DNA of 6,852 bases from positions 1-6,852 of the forward strand of contig CALBSU010000409.1 in assembly GCA_937967285.1 (NCBI GenBank), in the 5' to 3' direction. A program made the position numbers and the translations under genes. Source of the stretch: an uncultured Acidobacteriota bacterium (GTDB lineage Bacteria; Acidobacteriota; Blastocatellia; RBC074). The notes under the pieces are model-generated. The model searched no databases and was not told the origin of the DNA. It saw nothing but the letters and a program-made list of their open reading frames with translations. Below are positions 1-6,852 of this stretch, piece after piece. The stretch's first letter is position 1. Each line of letters begins with the position of its first letter.

Positions 1-1367
<1,367 letters not shown>

Positions 1368-1373
1368 GGTCAT

Positions 1374-1380
1374 CTCCTTT
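1374..1380 (-). promoter_or_regulatory. Shine-Dalgarno that points to a GTG start for the TPR gene
   Basis: The minus strand reads AAAGGAG immediately followed by ATGACCGTG. There is no spacer to the ATG but a 6-base spacer from GGAG to the GTG, so GTG at 1367 is the better-placed start. The two choices differ by only two residues. Confidence 0.6.
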
Positions 1381-1424
1381 GTCAGGTTTCAGCCGGCCAC
1401 TGCCTGTTCCGAAACGGACGGAAG

Positions 1425-2831
1425 TTAAGCGCCCTTCTGACGCATCGTCTCGGGGTCCCATTCGACGATCCGCTTTTCGAAGTAGCTGACATTGGCCATC
1501 AGCGCGGGAGCAGCCGCGCGGAATCCGAACGCGGCATCCTCGATGACGGGTTGTCTGGTGCGCATCGCCTTGAAGAAGTTCTTGAAATGATCGAGCCGTT
1601 CGTCGTACTTCGCCGGCGGCGTGTAGCGGACCTCTGGAATCTCGCGCAGGACCGGTTCGCCCTTCGGATACTGCCTGCGGTACTCCTTCATGAATTCGGT
1701 CTGCGTGGCTTCGGTGAAGGTGTCGATCGAGGTCCCGGGCTCTTTCGACGGCGGGGGACGCTTGATGACCAGATCGTCGCCGAGTTCGATCACGCCGTCG
1801 CTGCCGACGAAGCGATAGACCCACGTGCCCCAGCCGCTCTGGTCGGTCCCGCCGTCGGCGAAGCTGACACGGAAGTTCATCGTGAAGGCCGGATGCGAGT
1901 CGGTCTTCGGATAGTCGAAGAGGCCTAGCAGCACATCCGGCACGTCACGGCCGTCTTCCCAGAGTCTCAGGCCGCCGGTCGCGAAGACTCGCGAGGGGCC
2001 CTTCGATCCGGTCACGAAATGCGCACTGGTGAACTGGTGGACGAAGAGGTCGCCGCCGATGCCGGTCCCGTAGTCGCGATAGTTGCGCCACCGGAAGAAC
2101 CGCTTCGGGTCCCAGGCCGTCTTCGGCGCGCGGCCCTGGAAGCGATCCCAGTCGCAGTTCTTCGGCGAGGCATCGGGCGGGATCGAGTACTGCCATGCGC
2201 TCATCGCGCCGCGACGCCAGAGCGATGAATCGACCAGATTGAGCTTGCCGATCGCTCCCGATTCGAGCACCTCCTTCGCCTTTCGATAGACGATCGAACT
2301 GACGAACTGGCTGCCGACCTGGAGGATGCGCTTGTATTTGTTCTGCGCCTCGATCACCGCGTGACCCTCGTCCAGCCGCTGCACGACCGGCTTTTCGCAG
2401 TAGACGTCCTTGCCGGCCTGCATCGCCTCGATCGCGATCTGCTGATGCCAGTGATCAGGCGTGGCGATGATCACCGCGTCGATGTCGGAACGCGAGAGGA
2501 TCTCGCGGTACTCCCTGGTGGTGACGACGTGTTTCCCGAAGACCTCCTTGACGTGTTCGAGCCGGCCGTCGTAGCAGTCCGCGGCCGCGACCAGCTCGAC
2601 GCCCTTGACCTGAAGCGCTGTCTCTGTGTCGCCGTAACCCATTCCGCCCGCGCCGATCAAGCCGATCCGGATGCGATCGTTGGCCGAAACCTGCCCGGTC
2701 GATTCCGGTTCCGGTTCGAGCGCGATGTTTTTAGTCCCGCCGAATGACTTTGCCGGCAGTCCCGCAGCGACGGTTCCCGCCGCGGCCAGCTTGATGAATC
2801 CGCGGCGCGATTTTTGGTCGGTTCTTTTCAT
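1425..2831 (-). CDS. Tat-exported Gfo/Idh/MocA family oxidoreductase
   Basis: The 468-residue product is a predicted NAD(P)-dependent sugar or polyol oxidoreductase; its substrate cannot be read from the sequence. Residues 8-25 form a twin-arginine signal (SRRGFIKLA, then a hydrophobic Ala-rich stretch), so it should fold in the cytoplasm and be exported. The Rossmann domain begins near 53 with GLIGAGGMG (57-65) for the dinucleotide. TPDHWH is at 124-129. The family signature EKP at 146-148 supplies the usual lysine, followed by V-V-Q-R-L-D-E-G. The C-terminal sheet domain carries GGDLFVH (259-265), where D261 and H265 fit the D-x-x-x-H active-site pattern. Length is normal for exported members. 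AGGAG lies 5-6 bases before the ATG at 2831. The TPR gene starts 57 bases after its stop with no visible terminator between them, suggesting an operon. It is divergent from the GH172 gene. The EKP lysine argues against the related GH109 glycosidases. Confidence 0.93.
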   Translation of the reverse strand: MKRTDQKSRRGFIKLAAAGTVAAGLPAKSFGGTKNIALEPEPESTGQVSANDRIRIGLIGAGGMGYGDTETALQVKGVELVAAADCYDGRLEHVKEVFGKHVVTTREYREILSRSDIDAVIIATPDHWHQQIAIEAMQAGKDVYCEKPVVQRLDEGHAVIEAQNKYKRILQVGSQFVSSIVYRKAKEVLESGAIGKLNLVDSSLWRRGAMSAWQYSIPPDASPKNCDWDRFQGRAPKTAWDPKRFFRWRNYRDYGTGIGGDLFVHQFTSAHFVTGSKGPSRVFATGGLRLWEDGRDVPDVLLGLFDYPKTDSHPAFTMNFRVSFADGGTDQSGWGTWVYRFVGSDGVIELGDDLVIKRPPPSKEPGTSIDTFTEATQTEFMKEYRRQYPKGEPVLREIPEVRYTPPAKYDERLDHFKNFFKAMRTRQPVIEDAAFGFRAAAPALMANVSYFEKRIVEWDPETMRQKGA

Positions 2832-2972
2832 TGTCTCTCCTGAACAGACTGAAGTTGATAGAGCGTGTAGTCGACATCCGGATCGAAGCCGGACAGTCGT
2901 TCATGATAAACGAGCCTGAATACGGATGGAACCTTTCCGCGGACATCATGCCGATCCCGGCCGATACGGATA

Positions 2973-3001
2973 TTGTCAATCGGATAGCAAAGGAGGAGAA
3001 T
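2973..3001 (+). promoter_or_regulatory. Weak candidate promoter for the GH172 gene
   Basis: TTGTCA (2973-2978) and GAGAAT (2996-3001) are 17 bases apart, which matches sigma70 spacing with 5 of 6 and 4 of 6 consensus positions. It would start transcription near 3008 and give a leader of about 64 bases. It conflicts with the leader ORF at 3004, because that start and its Shine-Dalgarno would be upstream of the transcript. At most one of the two is right. Confidence 0.25.
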
Positions 3002-3003
3002 CG

Positions 3004-3075
3004 TTGCCGGTCAGGACGGCGCTCCGTCTGCTTCCATCAACATCTGCACAATTCCAACAAAGGAGCCTGCGATGA
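3004..3075 (+). CDS. Possible 23-residue leader peptide coupled to the GH172 gene
   Basis: A near-perfect Shine-Dalgarno, AAAGGAGG at 2989-2996, lies 7 bases before a TTG at 3004. The frame runs 23 codons (beginning MPVRTALRLLPSTS, rich in Arg and Gln) and ends at TGA 3073-3075. That stop overlaps the ATG of the GH172 gene in an ATGA junction, the classic geometry for translational coupling. No homology can be claimed for so short a peptide. Against it are the rare TTG start and the fact that GH172 has its own good Shine-Dalgarno (AAAGGAG, 3059-3065) inside this ORF. It may be a leader peptide that tunes GH172 translation, or chance. Confidence 0.3.
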   Translation: MPVRTALRLLPSTSAQFQQRSLR

Positions 3076-4226
3076 AAATCACCAGCCTGTTTTTCAGCAT
3101 CATTATATTTCTCCCGATTCAGGCATATGCCCAGAACCAGAAATTCGACGGCATCGAGACCGGGCTGCACAATCTGTTTCGGATTTCGGATGCCGAGACG
3201 CGGTCGATCAGTCCTGAAAACTTCACCGGCGAAAAGGGCAAAGGCGGCATGGCCGTGGATGGAACGGGGAAGACCGCCGCGCGCAATCTGGGGCAGGGCT
3301 GGAAGGTCAGTCCGAGCGTGAGGATCAAGGCCGGAACGACTTTCACCATGGCCGAGATCACCGGTTCCGGAGCGATCCAGCATATCTGGATGACTCCTAC
3401 GGGCAACTGGCGATACTCGATCTTCCGCATCTACTGGGACGACGAGACCGAACCTTCGGTCGAAGTTCCCGTCGGGGATTTCTTCGGACAGGGCTGGGGC
3501 GAATATGCTCCGCTTTCATCGCTGGCGGTCGCGGTCAATCCCGGCAGCGCTTTTAACTCGTACTGGGTCATGCCGTTTCGCAAAAAATGCCGGATCACCA
3601 TGGAGAACATCGACGACCGGGACATGGTGCTTTATTACCAGATCGATTACGCGGTGACGCGGGTTCCCGAAGACGCGGCCTATTTTCATGCGCAGTTCCG
3701 TCGCGTCAATCCGCTCAAATACAAGGATGTCTACACGCTTGTTGACGGGATCAGAGGCCAGGGGCAGTACGTCGGAACCATCATGGCGTGGGGAGTCAAC
3801 AACCGCGGATGGTGGGGCGAGGGCGAGATCAAATTCTTTATGGACGGGGACAGGGACTTCGCGACGATCGTCGGGACGGGGACGGAGGACTACTTCTGCG
3901 GTTCGTACAACTTCGAAAACCGCAAGACCCGGGAATATCAGGTCTTCAATTCGCCGTATTCAGGGCTGCATCAGGTGATCAAGCCTGACGGAGTTTATCA
4001 GTCGCAGCAGCGGTTCGGATTGTATCGCTGGCATATCACCGATCCGATCAGGTTCAAGCGGGATCTGCGGGTGACGATCCAGGCGCTGGGCTGGAAGAGC
4101 ACCGCTCAACCGGGAGAGTACCTGCCGCTGCAGGACGACATCTCGTCGGTCGTCTTCTGGTATCAGACTGAGCCGCATGCGAAGTTCCCCGCGCTGCCCG
4201 GTCGTGAGGGTCTCGAGGTCAACTGA
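3072..4226 (+). CDS. Exported DUF2961 / glycoside hydrolase family 172 protein
   Basis: The 384-residue product has a Sec signal peptide (M-K-I-T, then a hydrophobic core to about residue 17, likely cleaved after A-Y-A at 20) with no lipobox, so it is periplasmic or secreted. The body matches DUF2961, now GH172. Hallmarks are GAIQHIWMTPTGNWR (100-114), a VPVGDFFGQGWGEY segment (132-145), the central GIRGQGQYVG (226-235), GWWGEGEIKFFMDGD (246-260) and GTGTEDYF (268-275). Characterised GH172 enzymes act on fructofuranose or D-arabinofuranose linkages using two glutamates from these last two motifs. Candidates here are E250 or E252 and E272, but I cannot assign nucleophile and acid/base. The length fits a single catalytic domain with no extra binding module. 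The start is set by AAAGGAG at 3059-3065, 6 bases before the ATG. It is divergent from the Tat-exported oxidoreductase and convergent with the META lipoprotein gene. Substrate is unknown. Confidence 0.92.
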   Translation: MKITSLFFSIIIFLPIQAYAQNQKFDGIETGLHNLFRISDAETRSISPENFTGEKGKGGMAVDGTGKTAARNLGQGWKVSPSVRIKAGTTFTMAEITGSGAIQHIWMTPTGNWRYSIFRIYWDDETEPSVEVPVGDFFGQGWGEYAPLSSLAVAVNPGSAFNSYWVMPFRKKCRITMENIDDRDMVLYYQIDYAVTRVPEDAAYFHAQFRRVNPLKYKDVYTLVDGIRGQGQYVGTIMAWGVNNRGWWGEGEIKFFMDGDRDFATIVGTGTEDYFCGSYNFENRKTREYQVFNSPYSGLHQVIKPDGVYQSQQRFGLYRWHITDPIRFKRDLRVTIQALGWKSTAQPGEYLPLQDDISSVVFWYQTEPHAKFPALPGREGLEVN

Positions 4227-4244
4227 GAACGCACGGCAGTCTCC

Positions 4245-4277
4245 AAAAAAGTGAAGGCCGCCATCCGGCGGCCTTCA
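4245..4277 (-). terminator. Intrinsic terminator of the META lipoprotein gene
   Basis: An 11-base-pair perfect stem (TGAAGGCCGCC at 4252-4262, GGCGGCCTTCA at 4267-4277) closes a 4-base loop. Read on the minus strand it is followed, after one base, by six U residues (4250-4245), the standard rho-independent form. It begins 10 bases past the stop of the lipoprotein gene. On the plus strand the hairpin lies 25 bases after the GH172 stop but lacks a U-tract (ATTGTC follows), so it would terminate that gene less efficiently. Confidence 0.88.
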
Positions 4278-4287
4278 TTGTCGAGGA

Positions 4288-5310
4288 TCATTTGATCGGT
4301 TCGAGTACAACTCCCTTGTCGAATTCCAGCTCGCCGGCGAGGTATTTCAGACCCTGCGGTTCCTTGTCCTTTGGCATCGACTTGCCCTTGCCGTATTTCT
4401 TTCCGTTGAAGACATAGCTCTGATAGGTCATCGGAGCTCCGCCGCCGGACTGCTCCCAGGCGATGTTGTGCCAGCCCTTCGTCTTTTCAGCCAAGACGAG
4501 GACGGGGATGCGGGTCAGAGAAAAATCATTGATCAGCGTGTATTGGCCCTTGTCTTCGGTAAAGAGGAACATGGTACAGCCGCCGGTTCCGCAAAAGAAT
4601 GAGCCTAGCATGTATGCGAAGACTTCGTCCTTGCCGTCGCCGTTGAGGTCTACGCGCCCGTATACATATCTGGCGCGTTGGCTGGCGCCATCGATATCAA
4701 CGACAGCCTTTTTATAGTCCGGCTGCGCCTTGAGGATGGCCGCTTCGAGGTCTTTGTCAGCCGAGGACTGGAACGGAACGTCGGGATGCGGCTCCCAGAC
4801 GAAGATGCCGCCGTCGGCCATGAGGCTCAGGTGGAGGCGTCCGTTCTTGAGCAGATATCCCCGGACGTACTGGGCCTGGGAGACGACCTTCTCATCGAGG
4901 TTTGGCGGCGGGCACAGCGCCCGGGTGCCGGCGAGCTGTCCGAACTCGAAGTTTCCGCTGTTGATGTCGGAGCTTGGTTTGATCGTCCACTTGCCGTTGG
5001 CTTTGTTGCAGTCGAGGCTCATGTTTACCGTGCCGTCCGGGTTGAGCCGCATGGTGAATTTCGTCGGATCCTCCGGCACGGTCGTTCCGACTGAGTCGTC
5101 CATCGACTGGAACGCCACCAGACGCCATTCTGTGCCGGCCAGCGGATTCTGTGCCGGGGCCTGTTCGGCCGCCGGGGCCGCCGACATCGGTGCAGCCGTC
5201 TGCGTCGCAGTCTCAGCCGCCGGCTTCTCCGCCGACCCTCCGCATCCGGATAAAATTATCAGCGACAGCAGGATTGCCGGGCTGATCCTCATAGATACAC
5301 TCCTGTACAT
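4288..5310 (-). CDS. META-domain (HslJ-like) lipoprotein with C-terminal Asp/Cys-rich domain
   Basis: From the ATG at 5310 the product is 340 residues. The frame stays open upstream to 5430, but those codons lie in the leader of a good promoter, so I reject the longer form. A hydrophobic segment ends in the lipobox L-S-G-C, with Cys 23 the likely lipidated residue, so it should be membrane anchored. A Pro/Ala/Gln/Thr linker (about 25-56) follows. Residues 57-175 fit the META domain (DUF306, HslJ-like): GTEWRLV at 59-65, the CN pair at 101-102, and Gly-Thr-Arg-Ala-Leu-Cys near 128-133. META domains occur in surface or envelope stress proteins of unclear mechanism. The C-terminal half has DLNGDGKDE (221-229), like a calcium-binding or FG-GAP-type loop, and CGTGGC (240-245), which could form a disulfide; I cannot name this domain. 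The gene has its own promoter and terminator, so it is probably monocistronic. Confidence 0.85.
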   Translation of the reverse strand: MYRSVSMRISPAILLSLIILSGCGGSAEKPAAETATQTAAPMSAAPAAEQAPAQNPLAGTEWRLVAFQSMDDSVGTTVPEDPTKFTMRLNPDGTVNMSLDCNKANGKWTIKPSSDINSGNFEFGQLAGTRALCPPPNLDEKVVSQAQYVRGYLLKNGRLHLSLMADGGIFVWEPHPDVPFQSSADKDLEAAILKAQPDYKKAVVDIDGASQRARYVYGRVDLNGDGKDEVFAYMLGSFFCGTGGCTMFLFTEDKGQYTLINDFSLTRIPVLVLAEKTKGWHNIAWEQSGGGAPMTYQSYVFNGKKYGKGKSMPKDKEPQGLKYLAGELEFDKGVVLEPIK

Positions 5311-5325
5311 TTTTTTCTCTCCTTT
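5300..5325 (-). promoter_or_regulatory. Two nested Shine-Dalgarno/ATG pairs at the lipoprotein start
   Basis: On the minus strand AAAGGAG (5325-5319) is 8 bases before ATG 5310, and a second GGAG (5303-5300) is 7 bases before an in-frame ATG at 5292. Both starts leave a workable lipoprotein signal, with the lipobox cysteine at residue 23 or 17. The first pair has the longer Shine-Dalgarno match, so I took 5310. Both may be used. Confidence 0.55.
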
Positions 5326-5388
5326 CATTCTTCGCAGGCGAAAATTAATCAGATCGTGCTGAAGAGCCGATCGATAAAGCCTGCCGGC

Positions 5389-5422
5389 GAACCTGACGCG
5401 CTTTCCCGAACGCGCCAGGTTC
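5389..5422 (-). promoter_or_regulatory. Leader hairpin upstream of the META lipoprotein gene
   Basis: Arms GAACCTGACGCG (5389-5400) and CGCGCCAGGTTC (5411-5422) pair over 12 positions with one A-C mismatch around a 10-base loop. With the proposed promoter, this hairpin would form about 5 bases into the transcript and leave roughly 80 bases to the start codon. It has no U-tract, so it is not a standard terminator. It could protect the 5' end, bind a protein, or be an operator at DNA level. Confidence 0.45.
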
Positions 5423-5433
5423 ACTCGCAATTA

Positions 5434-5462
5434 ATAATGATGCGCTGACCTGAGCTGGTCAA
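5434..5462 (-). promoter_or_regulatory. Sigma70-like promoter for the META lipoprotein gene
   Basis: On the minus strand TTGACC (5462-5457, 5 of 6 consensus) and CATTAT (5439-5434, 4 of 6) are separated by exactly 17 bases. The start of transcription would be near 5427, giving a leader of about 117 bases to ATG 5310. It is the best promoter match I find in the window. Confidence 0.5.
5446..5461. promoter_or_regulatory. Operator-like dyad overlapping the -35 box
   Basis: TGACC (5446-5450), six bases, then GGTCA (5457-5461) form a 16-base inverted repeat that covers most of the -35 hexamer and part of the spacer of the lipoprotein promoter. The position suits a repressor dimer. Five-base arms are short enough to arise by chance. 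Confidence 0.35.
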
Positions 5463-5490
5463 CCGCAGGCGGATACGAACTCTCGCTCTT

Positions 5491-5520
5491 TTCAATTTGT
5501 CTTTGGGATAACCATAGAAT
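5491..5520 (+). promoter_or_regulatory. Candidate promoter for the PLD-FHA gene
   Basis: TAGAAT (5515-5520, 5 of 6 to the -10 consensus) is preceded at 18 bases by TTCAAT (5491-5496, only 3 of 6). It lies in an AT-rich patch and would give a leader of about 36 bases to the ATG at 5563. The -35 box is weak, so an activator may be needed or the true promoter may differ. Confidence 0.35.
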
Positions 5521-5562
5521 AAGCTATCCGGTCGATTTTCAGTAATTTGCGGAGGATACCGG

Positions 5563-6798
5563 ATGCATCACAAGGCTTCACTGATCGTACAACCCGGGGA
5601 CAGTTTCTTTCCGATCGTGCATGCGATCGACAGGGCTGAGCGAACGATCAACCTGACCATATTCAGGATGGACGACCCGATCATTCACAAGGCCCTGGTC
5701 GAGGCGCAGAAGCGCCGCGTCAGAATCAGGCTGCTGATTTCGAGCAGCGCCCGCGGCTGGGAAGAGAAGAACCAGAAGCTGCTCAAGGACGCCAAGAAGG
5801 AAGGTATTGCGACCAAGGAGCCGTCGGCTGACAGCAAAAGTGCGCGCTACCATTACAAAGTGATGACGGTCGATGATTCCTATGCGATGATCTTCACCTT
5901 CAATCCGACGCGGGAGAATCTGCATTACACGCGCGATTTCGGCGTCGAACTCTACGATCCGGCCGTCGCAGGCGAGATCAACCGCCTCTTCGACGCCGAC
6001 TGGGATGACATCGAGTTCACCCCTGATCCGGAATCGCCGCTGCTGATCAGCCCGTTCAACAGCCGGCAGAAGATGACGGACCTGCTTTCGTCCGCCGAAA
6101 CATCCATTCACATCATCGATGCCAAGCTCGAGGATCCGGCGATCATCAAACTGCTGGTCGAGAAGGCGAAGAGCGGCGTCGAAGTGCGGGTGCTGGGCGA
6201 TGCGAAGGACGGCGTCAATCTCCCGGCCGAAATCGAATGGCGGACGGTTCCCCGGTTCAAGCTCCACGCGAAATGCACGATCGTCGACGGTCAGCGGGCC
6301 GTGCTCGGCAGTATGAATCTGCGGACGCAGAGCATGGATCGCCGGCGCGAGGTCTGCATTCGGCTCGAGGACGAGGATATCGTGCGGCGACTCAATGCGG
6401 TCTTCAAAAGCGACTGGGAGCACAAACCGCCCGCATCATCCACCGCGGCGACTCAGCTCGGCGGAATTTTCGAGGAAGCTCCGATCGCTCCGACGCTGGA
6501 GGCCGGAACCGGCCTGGTGCTGATCTCGCGACGCGATGCGCTGGTCCGTCATCCGCTCAAGCACGAAGCGACCACCATCGGCCGCGCGGATGAAAACGAG
6601 ATCGTCGTCCTCGACCTTCGCGCCAGCCGGCATCACGCCAGGATCAACGTCGATAAGAAGACCTGCTCGATCACGGATCTCGGCAGCGCCAACGGCACCT
6701 TCGTCAACGGCGAACGGATCGAGGGAACCCATAAAATCAAACCGGGCGATGTCATCGATATCGCCGGAGCGGACGAGTTCCGACTGATCGAACTCTGA
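5563..6798 (+). CDS. Phospholipase D-like (two HKD) protein with C-terminal FHA domain
   Basis: The 411-residue product joins a bilobed PLD-superfamily fold to an FHA domain. HKD motif 1 is HYKVMTVD (H97, K99, D104), followed at the right distance by N114 in FTFN rather than the usual GSxN. Motif 2 is HAKCTIVD (H235, K237, D242) with a standard GSMN at 249-252. One protein thus carries both halves of the active site, which in this superfamily cleaves phosphodiesters of lipids or nucleic acids through a phosphohistidine. A linker rich in Ala, Pro and Thr (about 288-315) leads to the FHA domain (about 318-411). It keeps G340-R341, SRHHAR (355-360) and DLGSANGT (372-379), the residues that bind phosphothreonine. 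No signal peptide or membrane segment is seen, so it is probably cytoplasmic. GGAGG at 5551-5555 lies 7 bases before the ATG. Substrate unknown; no kinase gene is in view. Confidence 0.92.
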   Translation: MHHKASLIVQPGDSFFPIVHAIDRAERTINLTIFRMDDPIIHKALVEAQKRRVRIRLLISSSARGWEEKNQKLLKDAKKEGIATKEPSADSKSARYHYKVMTVDDSYAMIFTFNPTRENLHYTRDFGVELYDPAVAGEINRLFDADWDDIEFTPDPESPLLISPFNSRQKMTDLLSSAETSIHIIDAKLEDPAIIKLLVEKAKSGVEVRVLGDAKDGVNLPAEIEWRTVPRFKLHAKCTIVDGQRAVLGSMNLRTQSMDRRREVCIRLEDEDIVRRLNAVFKSDWEHKPPASSTAATQLGGIFEEAPIAPTLEAGTGLVLISRRDALVRHPLKHEATTIGRADENEIVVLDLRASRHHARINVDKKTCSITDLGSANGTFVNGERIEGTHKIKPGDVIDIAGADEFRLIEL

Positions 6799-6812
6799 AA
6801 CCCTGTCGAACC

Positions 6813-6847
6813 AGCCGCAAAGGTGGCAAAGAGGGATAGCCGCAAAG
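6813..6847 (+). repeat. Short intergenic GCAAAG repeats, possibly continuing past the window
   Basis: AGCCGCAAAG occurs at 6813-6822 and again at 6838-6847, with a third GCAAAG at 6826-6831 between them. The array starts just after the PLD-FHA stop, and only five bases of the window follow it. It resembles the degenerate CGCAAAG-type intergenic repeats that I recall from several environmental bacterial genomes. No hairpin or terminator accompanies it. Confidence 0.5.
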
Positions 6848-6852
6848 ACCGC

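Noticed and set aside
2731..2979. An 82-codon minus-strand frame beginning in the divergent intergenic region
   Set aside because: It starts at a TTG with no Shine-Dalgarno and runs 100 bases into the oxidoreductase gene in another frame.
2974..2979. Perfect TTGACA on the minus strand upstream of the oxidoreductase
   Set aside because: No acceptable -10 hexamer lies 16-19 bases downstream; the nearest (CATGAT) is at 23 bases. I find no convincing promoter for this gene.
4678..5362. Plus-strand frames of 138 and 210 codons inside the META lipoprotein gene
   Set aside because: The minus-strand frame carries a lipobox, META motifs and a promoter; these are shadows.
5311..5430. A 40-residue N-terminal extension of the META lipoprotein (start at 5430)
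   Set aside because: It would bury the lipoprotein signal behind a basic stretch, lacks a good ribosome site, and starts at or upstream of the predicted transcript start.
5506..5529. GGATA / TATCC inverted repeat flanking the candidate -10 box of the PLD-FHA gene
   Set aside because: Five-base arms with a 14-base spacer are expected often by chance, with no further symmetry.
5578..6423. A 281-codon minus-strand frame antisense to the PLD-FHA gene
   Set aside because: The sense frame has both HKD motifs and an FHA domain; the antisense frame shows no motif or ribosome site.

Overview
The window is moderately GC-rich, densely coding bacterial DNA with five protein genes. Four carry export signals or a lipoprotein signal, and one appears cytoplasmic. 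I see no rRNA, tRNA, CRISPR array, transposase or phage gene. The mix suggests an environmental heterotroph, with Acidobacteriota as my best guess: a long 40-residue-repeat TPR protein of the CHAT-associated kind, a Tat-exported Gfo/Idh/MocA oxidoreductase, a DUF2961/GH172 protein, a META-domain lipoprotein, and short GCAAAG intergenic repeats. This is an inference from gene content. There is no phylogenetic marker in the window.

Layout from left to right. (1) Bases 1-1367, minus strand: an exported TPR-repeat protein, cut by the left edge. (2) Bases 1425-2831, minus strand: a Tat-exported Gfo/Idh/MocA oxidoreductase, 57 bases upstream of the TPR gene and probably co-transcribed with it. (3) Bases 2832-3071: a divergent intergenic region that holds a possible 23-codon leader ORF whose stop overlaps the next start. 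(4) Bases 3072-4226, plus strand: a Sec-exported DUF2961/GH172 putative glycosidase. (5) Bases 4245-4277: a strong hairpin terminator whose U-tract faces the minus-strand gene to its right. (6) Bases 4288-5310, minus strand: a META-domain lipoprotein. (7) Bases 5311-5562: a divergent control region of about 250 bases with a good sigma70-like promoter, an overlapping dyad and a leader hairpin. (8) Bases 5563-6798, plus strand: a two-HKD phospholipase D-like protein fused to a C-terminal FHA domain. (9) Bases 6799-6852: a short non-coding tail with GCAAAG repeats. No stretch of more than 300 bases lacks a gene.

How the genes may work together. The oxidoreductase and the GH172 protein are divergent and both predicted to be exported, so a shared role in extracytoplasmic sugar processing is plausible but unproven. 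The META lipoprotein and the PLD-FHA protein are also divergent, but nothing in their domains ties them to the sugar genes. The most unusual items are the PLD-FHA fusion, the possible translationally coupled leader ORF before GH172, and the control region of the META lipoprotein.
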